64,000 nucleotides of DNA. Origin: Pegoplata infirma. Taxonomy: Eukaryota > Arthropoda > Insecta > Diptera > Anthomyiidae. The notes under the pieces were generated by a model. It saw only the letters and a list, made by a program, of their open reading frames with translations, was not told where the DNA came from and did not search any database. Where the stretch lies: NCBI GenBank assembly GCA_963921195.1, contig OY992540.1, positions 175,555,896-175,619,895 on the forward strand. The letters are read 5' to 3'. Positions 1-9,742 of this stretch are shown here, piece by piece (position 1 is the first letter of the stretch; each line of letters begins with the position of its first letter). Made by a program: the position numbers and the translations under genes.

Positions 1-2507
1 ATTGACCCGAAGGAAAAGAATCAAAATATTTTAATCGCGAAAACTTAGAGTACCAGCTCAAAATTTAATAAAACAATAAATGATATGTATTTGAAATTAA
101 ATAAACTTCATTTTAAAATAAAAATTCAATTAAATTATCATTAATTTATGCGAAAAAACTTAATTATTTAATTTTAATTTTCAAATTTTTAACTGGTCAC
201 TCTAATTTTTAATTTAAATAAATTCACAAAAAGAAATCAAACATATGTTCAAAAAAATAAAAAAAACCCGAAAAGAGAGTTTAAAAAAACTATATAAAAA
301 AAATTGCAAAAAAATTTAAACAAACTTACATTTATATATGATGCTCCCACGACGAAAGTACTTTCGAAGAGATCTGCATTTGTTGATGTTGTTGACTTTT
401 ACTCTTTCTTAAATTCTCTTTACGTTGCAATGTTCCTAAGAGAATGTTGCAGTTAAATGTTTAGCAACATTATTAACATTAAGAGAGTTTAGTTTAAAAA
501 TGGGTTATTAAAATTTTTGTCTTAATGTAGGTAAATTATACCATGAAACACTTCACATATTCACTTGGGGCCAATTCGAATTAAAGGAACAGGATATTCT
601 TATTTAAAAGGGCATAATTAATACAATTAGAATTATTTAATTGAAATTATTAATTTTAACGATTAGTTCAAAGCGATTGCATCATTAAGAGAACCTTTAT
701 ACACATTTATTCGAAGATCATTTATAGCATTGCCATGTAAACAACTACCAATGAGCAAATTCAGTTCAATATATGTATGTTTGAGCAAATGTGTATGGTT
801 TGTTAAGCCTTAATGCAATTGCATTAAAAATTTTAAAAAAAAGCAAAAGAATTTAAAACAAGTGTTTAACACAACGCGACACAAATAAAAAAAAACTTAT
901 AAGAATATCTGTCCTTTAATTTGAACATTTAAAATAAAAAGAATTAATAAAAAAAAATTGAATAGAAAATAATTCTAATAAAAATTAAGGAAAAAAAATT
1001 ATTTTTATAAAGTTTACACTATTCGATCATAATTCTGAACTTTAGCAAAAGACGATTTAAAGAAAAACCCGAACTAATAAAATATTTAAATTCACAATTT
1101 TTTTTAATTTCACACTTTATGTAGCAATTATTTCCTTTGTAGCCTTTTGAACAATTATCAGGATTAAAACGGAATTATGCAATTCTAGAAAAACCCGTCG
1201 AGTAGTGTAACTTTTTTTTTCCTCTTTTAATCTTTGCAAAAATATTCAATGTTGTTGTTTTTTTTTTATATTTCACTGACTCTAATTTTTTTTTGCTACA
1301 TAAAAGAAATTTTTGCAAAGATTTTAATTTGGAATTTGTTTGGAAATATTAATTTTTGACTATTTTTATAAAGAAAATTTTAGATCACTTTAAGGGACGT
1401 TTTTGATAGGGATTTTTAGCACTTTCCTCTGGAATTTTTCATGAAGTTTTCAGCACTTTTTTTTTATACAAATTACACCGCACTTAATTACCGCCAAATT
1501 CCGTCAGACAAACACACACCGCACTTTTGAGAGAAGAACTAAATTGAAGATCAACCTCAGCGAATATGGATGAGAAACCAAAAGCTTTTTCTTTTTCCCT
1601 CTATGCACCTCTTTGTTAAAATTATGTTGGTTTTATATTACAAAACAAGTGCCAAATCTACATAAAAATATAAAAAAATGATATGTGATTTTGAAGAGTT
1701 TTGCTTGGTTTTTATACAAAAGTAGTTACCTTATGATTCGACACTTGGTAGAAAAAAAATAAAAATCCTAGCACCAAAACCAGCAAATTAGAAGTTTTAA
1801 TACTTCAATTATTGGTTTTTGGATTATTGAAATATCCTTGCCAAATTTTAGACTCTGCCACAGGACCAAATTTCCGAATTTCGGTTTTGCACAGATTTGT
1901 TAAAATGTCCTTTTAAGGCCCCTCTTTGCCTTGCCAAAAAAAAAATCCTTTCAACAAAAGGTTTCTGTTTAAAAAAATAAAAGTACAAACAAAATTGTTT
2001 GTTAGTAAAAAAAAATTATTCCGAATAGGAAATATTTTTTTTTTTTAAAAAACTACTTACATTTTCAAATGAAAATTATTTAATTTATTTAAGGATTAAA
2101 TCCTTCTTAATGACACCCTTAATTTTTTTGAACAAATAAAAAGGATCACAAAAAAAAACTTCCACTTAGAAAACTTTAAAAAAAAACTTTCACTTTCAAA
2201 AAGAGATAACTTTTCTCTATGACGGCTTGGCAGAACTATGGCTGAGAATTTCAAAATTGTCCAAACGAAAGCTTGGTTTTATGTGCGTGATTTTGCAAAA
2301 TTGATAAAACAACGCTTTTATTCCAAAAACTACAAAATTTATGTATATGCAAATAACGATAAAAAGCATAAATGAAAATAATTGTAAGTTAGAGTGGTGT
2401 GTATGTTTGACATATAGATGGCAGTGTCTATCCATGTAAAATATAGAAAAATCATGTAAATAATTTAATAAAAAAAAATAAAATAAATCAATGCAAGCGC
2501 CAGTACA
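1..2507 (-). repeat. 3' LTR, truncated by window edge
   Basis: Matches 10534-13041. I found only a few substitutions (for example 1328 t versus 11861 c, and 1985 a versus 12519 c) plus homopolymer length changes. The outer 790 bp or so is outside the window. The inner boundary is set by the last base shared with the right copy (gtaca at 2503-2507) and the TG start in element orientation. Small ORFs inside it look like chance. Confidence 0.92.
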
Positions 2508-2520
2508 AATCCCCCCCGCC
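2508..2520 (-). other. polypurine tract (plus-strand primer)
   Basis: On the minus strand this reads GGCGGGGGGGATT, directly before the TGTACTGG start of the 3' LTR. That is the expected place for the polypurine primer of an LTR element. The single C makes it imperfect. Confidence 0.7.
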
Positions 2521-2588
2521 AAAATCAGACTTCGGGGGTTGAAGTATCAACTCACGAAGCTGATCTCGCTTGCAAAAAGAAAAAAAAA

Positions 2589-5500
2589 TCATTGCTTGAT
2601 ATCTTTCGCGTGGTAGTTTCCCAATAAGCTTCCCTTCAAATCTTCAAGCTCATAATAACTATTTCCTAGCTTTCTACGTATACGAGCCTTGACAAAAGTT
2701 GGAGCAAGCTTAGCATTGTAGCCTTGTTCGAAACTACTCTGCTTAAAATTCCTACGGAAAACCTCCTGACCTACATCATAGGACACCTCTCTAGCTCTTA
2801 GGTTGTAGGAACGTTCATTTCTTTCAAACTGCTTCTGCATCTTTTCAGCAGCCCTCTTGCCCATAATCTGAAGTGAATCTTCTCGGTCAAAACGAACAGT
2901 ACGATCTTCCAACATTTGCAGCTGTCGTAAAAGGGGGTAAGTTGCACCATTTGTGATCATATGTTGACCAAAAGTGAGGTAATATGGGGAAGTCCCAATG
3001 GCTGAGTGAACTGCCGACCGTAGGGCACAACAAATGTTGCTAAGCAACTCATCCCAGTTCTTTTGATCAGGTTTCACGTACGATTTTATCGCAGATAAAA
3101 CAGACCGGTTTACCCGCTCAGACGCATTTGCCTGAGGGGCATGTACCGCTGTATAAGTATGGTGTACACCATAGCGTTTGAGAAAATCGTTAAATTGATT
3201 CGATTTAAATTGTGAACCGTTATCTGATACGATGTTTTCAGGGACCCCGAAAGTATGAAATAATTCCTGTTCCATATATTTAACGACAACGTCTGAAGTA
3301 AATTTCTTTACAGGTTTCAGAAAAGGAAATTTCGAAAAGTGGTCTAAAACTATAAAGATACCAATGTGCCCTGACCTAGACCTGGGGTATGGTCCTAAAA
3401 AGTCAACATATAACTTTTGAAAGAAACGCTGGGTCCCAGTCGTTTTTCCCATTGGTGGTCTTAAAATTTGATTTGGATGTTTGGATGCCTTACAAATTTC
3501 ACATGCATTAACATAATTCTTAACGTCTACCGCAAGATTTGGCCAGAAGTAAAATCTTCGAATTTTTTCTAACGTTTTATTTATACCGCCATGTGCTGAC
3601 AAACTGTCATCATGGGCTTTTTGCAGTACTTCAGGTACCATCTCTTTTGGTATCCACAATTTCCACGCAAGATCGTCTTGCACTTGTTCTCCCGTGGCAT
3701 GTTCCGTACGTCTGTAAAGGTAACCGTCAACTATTTTCAGGTCAGGCATTTTATCTATATTCTTCCCAATATTTTCCAGTAAGTTTTTATACTCGTCCGA
3801 CTGAAAATGTGTGGATTCAAGATCCACGAAGACCCCGCTGTCATTTTCTAAACCAGACAGACTTAAAACACTCAATTCGGACAAGTCCTCGGTATTAGCC
3901 CTAGAAACAGTATCAGGAACTATGTTCTGGGTACCACGCCTATGCTGAATGCTGAATTTGTAACCTTGAAGTTTTAAAGCCCATCGAGCAAGCCGCGTAC
4001 TGAGATCAGTTTGGGACATGAGCCACTTCAATGACGCATGGTCAGTGATGACAGTGAACTCATGTCCTTCAACATAAGCTCTGAATTTTTTAATACTTAG
4101 CAAAGCTGCTAAGCACTCTTGTTCGGTGACTGTATAGTTACGTTGGGCTTGGTTGAGTTTCTTAGACATAAATGCTATTGGAACCTCTTCACCCTCCGCA
4201 TTCTTTTGCACCAAGACACTTCCTATCCCAGTTTTACTTGCATCGCAATGTATATAAAAAGGTTGCGAAAAATCAGGACTATGTAAAACGGGTGCAGTGC
4301 TCAAATAGGACTTTAAAACATCAAAAGCTTTTTGGGCTTCATCAGTCCACACAAACTTCTTTTTACCTTTCAGCAAATCAGTTATAGGGGTAGTAACAGC
4401 AGCATAATTCCGTATAAACTTCCGGTACCAACCCGTCATTCCCAGAAATCTTCGAACTTGTTTTACGGATCGCGGAACTGGGAAGTCAGTTATAGCGGAC
4501 ACTTTTTCCGGATCCGTCTGAATAACCCCGTTACCAACCAAGTGTCCTAAATATTTTACTTCAGGGACACAGAAATGACTTTTTTCAACATTAATGGTCA
4601 GTCCAGAGTCTTTTATCTTTTGCGCAACAATTCTTAAGACGTCAAGATGTTTTTCGAAAGATTCAGAAATGATCAAAAGATCATCTAGATAAACAAACAC
4701 TTCCGCCCTGAGAGCCGGTGGTATAACCTTGTCCATTAACCGGGACATGGTTTGAGGAGCGTTACATAGCCCAAAAGGCATAACGTTATAATGGTATAAC
4801 GGTCTCCCAGGTACGGTAAATGCTGTCTTATCTCTAGATCCTACATCTAACGGAATCTGCCAAAAAGCATCTTTGAGGTCCAAGCTAGTTATAAATTCTG
4901 CCTTAGGGAGTCTGCTAAGAATACCATCAATTTGTGGAAGAGGATAAGCATCGCCTATAGTGACCGAGTTTAATTTGCGGCTATCCAAACAGAGCCTATT
5001 TTTCCCTGGCTTCCTATGTAACACCACTGGAGAAGACCAAGCACTGTTGGATTCTTCGATAACGCCTAAAGCCAGCATTCTGTCTAGCTCATCGTATATC
5101 AGCTTTTCTACGGCCGGAGAAACAGGAAAGTGCCTCTGCTTTATAGGCTTTGCATCACCCGTATCTATCACGTGACACAGAACACTCGTTTTCCCCAAAC
5201 CCTCCTTGGCAAATGATGGAAACAATGCAATCACCTGTTGTAACCGCTGCCGCTGAATTGGGGTCAGAGGAATTTGATTCACAAGTTCACTAATTGACGA
5301 AATATCAGAATTATTAAATCTCTCTAAGCCAGAAGGAAGTAAATTATATAAATCCCAAAAATCTACACCTAAAAATAAATTTCTTTCCAAACCGGGAACA
5401 ATAAAAATTGTTATCATTTTTTCAACACCCTTAAAACCAATTAACGTTTCAATAAAACCAACTACACTCTGACTTCTACCATCTGCTGTCTTGACCGATG

Positions 5501-6026
5501 ATTTCAGCTTCCGGTATGGCATACCAGAAACCAAAAAATTTTGAGCCGCTTCCGAGCCGATGCAGCTGATTGAAGCTCCAGTATCCAACAAACCTAAGAA
5601 GTTTTTACCAAAGAGAGTGACCTCAGCATATGGTCTCACGTCACTGGGTTTATCTAAAACAGAGCAAACAAACTTTTTCCTAAACTGCTTCACCTTTTGC
5701 CAAAAACTTCGCATACGTAGAGTAGAGCGAGAAGAATCAGGGGTCTCATTGAAAATTCTATCACGAGCTTGGTTATATTCTTTTAATCGTATATGAAAGG
5801 GTTTAAATCTTTGGGGAGTATTTGAAAAATCAGGTAATTCATCAGAAACATCAGTTTTTGATGAATCAGAAGTACGTCCGGTATTATCAGTATTTCCAGT
5901 TAAATTTGTATTACTTCCAGTTTTACGTTTTAAAATGGAAATTACACATCGGTCTCTGTCGTCTTGTTCTTCACGGGTTTGCGTGCACTTTTCTGTGCAC
6001 TCGATCTCCCGTTTTTTGAAGAGCAA
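2589..6026 (-). CDS. Pol polyprotein (protease, RT, RNase H, integrase)
   Basis: This is a 1145-residue Ty3/gypsy Pol with every catalytic site visible. The aspartic protease has LLDTGAS at about 146-152. The reverse transcriptase has the catalytic YLDD at 446-449, after the MPFGLCNAP region. RNase H acidic residues lie near D595, E635 and D662. The integrase zinc finger is H805, H812, C842, C845 and its triad is D875, D935, E970. A degenerate GPY/F-like C-terminal module follows (KLAPTFVKARI). There are no stops or frameshifts. The first ATG at 6026 is probably not the true start: the frame lies -1 to gag and overlaps it by 85 bp, with a slippery site at 6011-6017, so Pol should be made as a Gag-Pol fusion. 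About 80 bp separate the stop from the polypurine tract, leaving no room for env. Confidence 0.95.
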   Translation of the reverse strand: MLFKKREIECTEKCTQTREEQDDRDRCVISILKRKTGSNTNLTGNTDNTGRTSDSSKTDVSDELPDFSNTPQRFKPFHIRLKEYNQARDRIFNETPDSSRSTLRMRSFWQKVKQFRKKFVCSVLDKPSDVRPYAEVTLFGKNFLGLLDTGASISCIGSEAAQNFLVSGMPYRKLKSSVKTADGRSQSVVGFIETLIGFKGVEKMITIFIVPGLERNLFLGVDFWDLYNLLPSGLERFNNSDISSISELVNQIPLTPIQRQRLQQVIALFPSFAKEGLGKTSVLCHVIDTGDAKPIKQRHFPVSPAVEKLIYDELDRMLALGVIEESNSAWSSPVVLHRKPGKNRLCLDSRKLNSVTIGDAYPLPQIDGILSRLPKAEFITSLDLKDAFWQIPLDVGSRDKTAFTVPGRPLYHYNVMPFGLCNAPQTMSRLMDKVIPPALRAEVFVYLDDLLIISESFEKHLDVLRIVAQKIKDSGLTINVEKSHFCVPEVKYLGHLVGNGVIQTDPEKVSAITDFPVPRSVKQVRRFLGMTGWYRKFIRNYAAVTTPITDLLKGKKKFVWTDEAQKAFDVLKSYLSTAPVLHSPDFSQPFYIHCDASKTGIGSVLVQKNAEGEEVPIAFMSKKLNQAQRNYTVTEQECLAALLSIKKFRAYVEGHEFTVITDHASLKWLMSQTDLSTRLARWALKLQGYKFSIQHRRGTQNIVPDTVSRANTEDLSELSVLSLSGLENDSGVFVDLESTHFQSDEYKNLLENIGKNIDKMPDLKIVDGYLYRRTEHATGEQVQDDLAWKLWIPKEMVPEVLQKAHDDSLSAHGGINKTLEKIRRFYFWPNLAVDVKNYVNACEICKASKHPNQILRPPMGKTTGTQRFFQKLYVDFLGPYPRSRSGHIGIFIVLDHFSKFPFLKPVKKFTSDVVVKYMEQELFHTFGVPENIVSDNGSQFKSNQFNDFLKRYGVHHTYTAVHAPQANASERVNRSVLSAIKSYVKPDQKNWDELLSNICCALRSAVHSAIGTSPYYLTFGQHMITNGATYPLLRQLQMLEDRTVRFDREDSLQIMGKRAAEKMQKQFERNERSYNLRAREVSYDVGQEVFRRNFKQSSFEQGYNAKLAPTFVKARIRRKLGNSYYELEDLKGSLLGNYHAKDIKQ

Positions 6027-7627
6027 GTTTCACAATCAGGTAAATAAGTATCGGGTTTACCGCAACCATAGCAAAATATGTTTCGCTTTTTAAAACAATG
6101 TTGGTAACTATGGCCAGCTTCACGGCAGTTCCAGCATGTTAAATTTAACGCTGCTATCTCATCTGTATCCAGATTAAAAGTATCCTGAATATCGGCTTCA
6201 AAATCCTGCTCAACTTCAGAAATTCTTTTCTGAGTTGGCTGAGATTTTGAAAAACTAAAACTGGACTTAGGCTTGTTATCAGCCGAGAACTGTTCACGAC
6301 GACGCAAGACTTTACGTAAATGTTGAACCGAAGTAAATACAGTGTCTAAGTAACGTGATTTAATTTCTGGCAGCAAGTTACGACGCAAAGCCTCAACCAA
6401 ATCATCGCCATGCAACGGAGCTTCCATACGATCCACGATATCCATGATCGCCTCATAAAAAGTGTCAAAGGGCTCATGGACTCTCTGCTTTCGGGCTCTA
6501 ATTAATTCGCGATAATCCTCATCTGACCGAATATCCCTATATTGCTCCCGCAAAGCTTCACACAAATCCACCCACACAATAGGTGAGGCTCTTTTATGGT
6601 ACCGCCAGTACCATTCACTAGCCTTATTTTCAAATAATAAATTTGCGTAGTCGCATAAAACAGCAAAGTTACCCCGCAAAGACCTATTAGTCAAGGATTT
6701 GATGCGATAAATAAATTTATCAACAGGCATACAGTCTGGGCTGCCCGAATATCTCAGTTTCCAGTTAGATATTATGTTTATGACTCTGTCTGGACGGAAA
6801 AAGTCATAAGAGGATGAATTATTAGAAGCAGAATTTTGATAACTCGAGACGGCACCATTAGCTTCATGTTGATCCCGAAAAGACGAAGTAGCATCACTAG
6901 CTGGCCTAAGACCCAATAATTCCCGGAATGCCTGCTGTTCTACGACAGGTAAAGTATGCATTTGCGGCGAAGTATGAGTCATGTTTGCCTGAATTGAAGG
7001 GGGTGGTAGTCTCAGATCCACATTTTGTAAACTAGGTGGTGGTAACATCAAGTTTGCATTCTGATTTACAACAGATGGCTGACCTAGGTTAAGTCCTGCC
7101 AATCTGGAGTCTAAATTTATGTTTATCATATCAGAAATTTGATTACTTAAAGTAGCAACGAGCTGAGCCTGCTGGGCAGAAATAATTGTGGCTATCATGT
7201 CTCTTAAGGACTCATTTTGGTCAGAAGATGCACCGGCATTTGACACTTCCCGGTTTGAAGTATTCAAACCAGGATTAACCTGATTAGAAGCCGTTGCTCC
7301 CGCAGAATCTGATATGGGATTTCCAACAAACGATTGGTTATGTGGATCTAAAGATTGTGGTTGATTTTGACTTCGATTCGCAGAACGAGTCTGGAGAGGG
7401 GTAGTTCCATGAGTTGGTGGATCATTTACAATACGTGTATTGCACAACGGACAAAAAGGTCTTGTCTTAAGACACTTAGAAAGACATGCTTTGTGAAAAA
7501 TATGATCACAGCAAGTGCGAACCAACAAAGTCTTGGAGGTTATAGCCTCTGCACATGCTCTGCATATGGGGTATTTATCTGCAGGCGGAGCTGCCGCTGC
7601 TCCTTGAATTTCATCTTCCCCAGGCAT
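5942..7627 (-). CDS. Gag with N-terminal RING-H2 finger
   Basis: This is a 561-residue Gag. Residues 22-62 fit a RING-H2 finger: C22-x2-C25-x14-C40-x-H42-x2-H45-x2-C48-x10-C59-x2-C62. A low-complexity Q/N/S-rich stretch follows at about 75-270. Residues of about 280-430 look like a retrotransposon capsid region (WYWRYH, REQYRDIRSDEDY, RRNLLPEIKSRYL). Near the C-terminus is one good CCHC knuckle (CWNCREAGHSYQHC, starting about 498) and a degenerate second one (CYGCGKPDTYLPDC) lacking the His. The ATG at 7627 precedes the RING directly, so the RING is part of the Gag reading frame rather than a separate gene. An N-terminal RING is not something I recall as standard for this family. Ubiquitin-ligase activity is only a possibility. 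Confidence 0.93.
   Translation of the reverse strand: MPGEDEIQGAAAAPPADKYPICRACAEAITSKTLLVRTCCDHIFHKACLSKCLKTRPFCPLCNTRIVNDPPTHGTTPLQTRSANRSQNQPQSLDPHNQSFVGNPISDSAGATASNQVNPGLNTSNREVSNAGASSDQNESLRDMIATIISAQQAQLVATLSNQISDMININLDSRLAGLNLGQPSVVNQNANLMLPPPSLQNVDLRLPPPSIQANMTHTSPQMHTLPVVEQQAFRELLGLRPASDATSSFRDQHEANGAVSSYQNSASNNSSSYDFFRPDRVINIISNWKLRYSGSPDCMPVDKFIYRIKSLTNRSLRGNFAVLCDYANLLFENKASEWYWRYHKRASPIVWVDLCEALREQYRDIRSDEDYRELIRARKQRVHEPFDTFYEAIMDIVDRMEAPLHGDDLVEALRRNLLPEIKSRYLDTVFTSVQHLRKVLRRREQFSADNKPKSSFSFSKSQPTQKRISEVEQDFEADIQDTFNLDTDEIAALNLTCWNCREAGHSYQHCFKKRNIFCYGCGKPDTYLPDCETCSSKNGRSSAQKSARKPVKNKTTETDV
5983..6017 (-). promoter_or_regulatory. -1 ribosomal frameshift signal between gag and pol
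   Basis: The minus strand at 6017-6011 reads A AAA AAC, in register with gag codons (TCA AAA AAC), which is a canonical slippery heptamer. Ten bases downstream lies GTGCAC-AGAAAA-GTGCAC (6000-5983), able to form a 6-bp hairpin. The pol frame is -1 relative to gag and is open from the slip site. The spacing is slightly longer than usual, and a larger pseudoknot was not assessed. Confidence 0.75.
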
Positions 7628-9713
7628 GTTTAAAAAAAATTTTAAATAAAAAAATATGTATTTAAGTGGGAAAGATTTAAGTCAAAAAGATTCAAACGAA
7701 TAACCGAATATAACCAAAGAAAAAATCAAACCGTAAATAAAAAAAATAAAAAGCTTAAATTTTTTTGTAATTGCAACAAAACCGTATATAAAAAAAATTT
7801 GTATCTAAAAGCTGAGAAAAACTATAATAAAAGATTTTCAAAACTATTTAAATAATCGATAAATAAAATTAGGGTCTTTTGAAAGTTTTTTGTAAATGCT
7901 ACGTATCTCTTTATAAGTGAAATAAAAGTAGGGTTTTATTTCACTCGGATAAGGAAATAAACAAAAATGGCAATATACAAATGTATGTAGCTAAACACCC
8001 GGAAACTAAAAATATCCAAAGAATTGCCACATAAAAATATGAACACACACAAGATATGTTGCTAAAGCATTAATCGACAATGATCGATGTTAAATAAAGT
8101 ATACGCAGGGGTATTTATGTTAAATTTCTAACATAAACAAAAAAAAAAAAATGTAAGACACAAGTCTGTGCTTGTTGTTAGACACACTTAATGAGTTGAT
8201 GATTAGTGCCAAATGTATGATGAGTACCAATGGCTTAGAAATATTTTCTATCAAAACTATGCAAATACTAACCAGGTTTAAAATATCTTAGATTTTTTTT
8301 TTTTTTTCTCGTTTTATTATGCTCGTTTTCTATAAAGAGCACTATTCTCAAAAAAAAGATGAGTTTTTGTTTTATAACAAAAATGAGATACAAAGTTTAA
8401 TTTTGTATTAAAATTTTTATTTTGAAATCGTTATATAATGTTTGATGAGACAAACTAAAAAAATCTAAAAAAAAATTAAATCACCGATAAGAAAAACATA
8501 AGTATCTTTCAGATACGTTTGAAAAAAAAATTGTAAACCACAAATGTTTTAATTCAACGATATTGAAATTTAAATTAAAAAAAATAAATTTTAAATAAAT
8601 TAAAATTAATTAAAACTTTAAGAAAACAAAAAAAAAATAAAAATTGTTTTTAACAAAACAAAAAAAAAATTAAAACAAATTTTAATAAGAAAAGATTTTA
8701 CTTTTAAAATTAATTCCAATAGAATTCCTTTTTTTTTAAACTTAAAAAAAATCTTTTTGTTTTATTTTTAGGAAAAACACTGAAATTAAATTAGATATTC
8801 CAAAAATGATTATTTCACAAAAGTTTTGATTTGAAAATATTCTTGAGATTTGGTTTACCAAAAAGAAAATTAAAAAAAAATATAAAAAAATAGTTTGCAA
8901 ATACGAAAAATAATTTTAACAAAAATTTGCTTCAAAATTCAAAAATATTGAAAAGGAAAAAAAAAAATAAAAAAAAAAAAATATCAAATCGACTCGATCA
9001 ACCCGATTTGAAATTGCTGAAAATTAAAGAGGTTAAATTAAAAATGTGAAAATAAAATAAAAATTTTAAAATTTAAAAAAAAACTCGAAAGAAAAATTTG
9101 GTTTAAAACAAATAAAATTGAAAAAATGCTCTATCAATTCATTTAAAACTGTTTTGATTTTGTAACTAATGGATTGAAATCATTGTGGGACAAACTTCTA
9201 AGAAAAACTTTATAATAACAAGAATTAAGTACTATTGAAAAAGAAAATTATAGGAAAGATTTTATTGTCATGGCAAGGTTCCTTAAAATTGGATACCTAT
9301 AATTCCAAAAACAATTTGTATAAATAAACTTGTTAGACTGTTCATTACCACGGTCAGACTTAGCTATGAAATCCAAGATCTGCATTCCAGAAAGTGACGA
9401 TCAGGTTTCACAAATTTATCTTGACAGAATTTAGATTTGAATAACAGATTGTAATTGGTAGTAGACGACAAGCGTATAGCCTCAAATCATAACAAAAACT
9501 TTCTGATATTCAGAAAATAAATAGAAAAAACTAAAAGCAAAAAGTGGTGAAAAGTAAAAATATTTAAAAAAATTAAAAAGAAAAATATTTAAAAGAAAAA
9601 CAAAAAAATAAAAGAAAAATGTTAGAAGAAATGGAGCCGAGCAAAATTTTATAAATTGCTGATGGCAAATTAAAAGATGGTATGGGGAAAAAAATTAAAT
9701 TTTAAATGCTCGA
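7628..9713 (-). other. long untranslated leader of the LTR element
   Basis: About 2.1 kb lies between the primer site and the gag ATG. It is very A/T-rich with many homopolymer runs and holds no convincing ORF in either direction. It presumably contains the packaging and dimerisation sequences of the genomic RNA, but no such structure can be shown by eye. Confidence 0.7.
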
Positions 9714-9731
9714 GCCCCACGTTGGGAGCCA
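9714..9731 (-). other. primer binding site, tRNA-Lys type
   Basis: The minus strand reads TGGCTCCCAACGTGGGGC. It differs at one base from the standard complement of the tRNA-Lys 3' end (TGGCGCCCAACGTGGGGC). The pairing may extend into the following CTCG. It lies 11 bp inside the inferred LTR end. Confidence 0.88.
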
Positions 9732-9742
9732 AAAATTTATCT

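Noticed and set aside
2217..2522. 101-codon minus-strand ORF inside the LTR
   Set aside because: The identical LTR at the other end carries only a shortened version, the composition is simple, and there is no homology signal; chance ORF.
2521..2588. env gene or third ORF in the LTR element
   Set aside because: Fewer than 100 bp lie between the pol stop and the polypurine tract, so there is no room for one.
5560..6019. Plus-strand ORFs opposite pol and gag
   Set aside because: They overlap intact, conserved minus-strand coding sequence and have no recognisable motifs.
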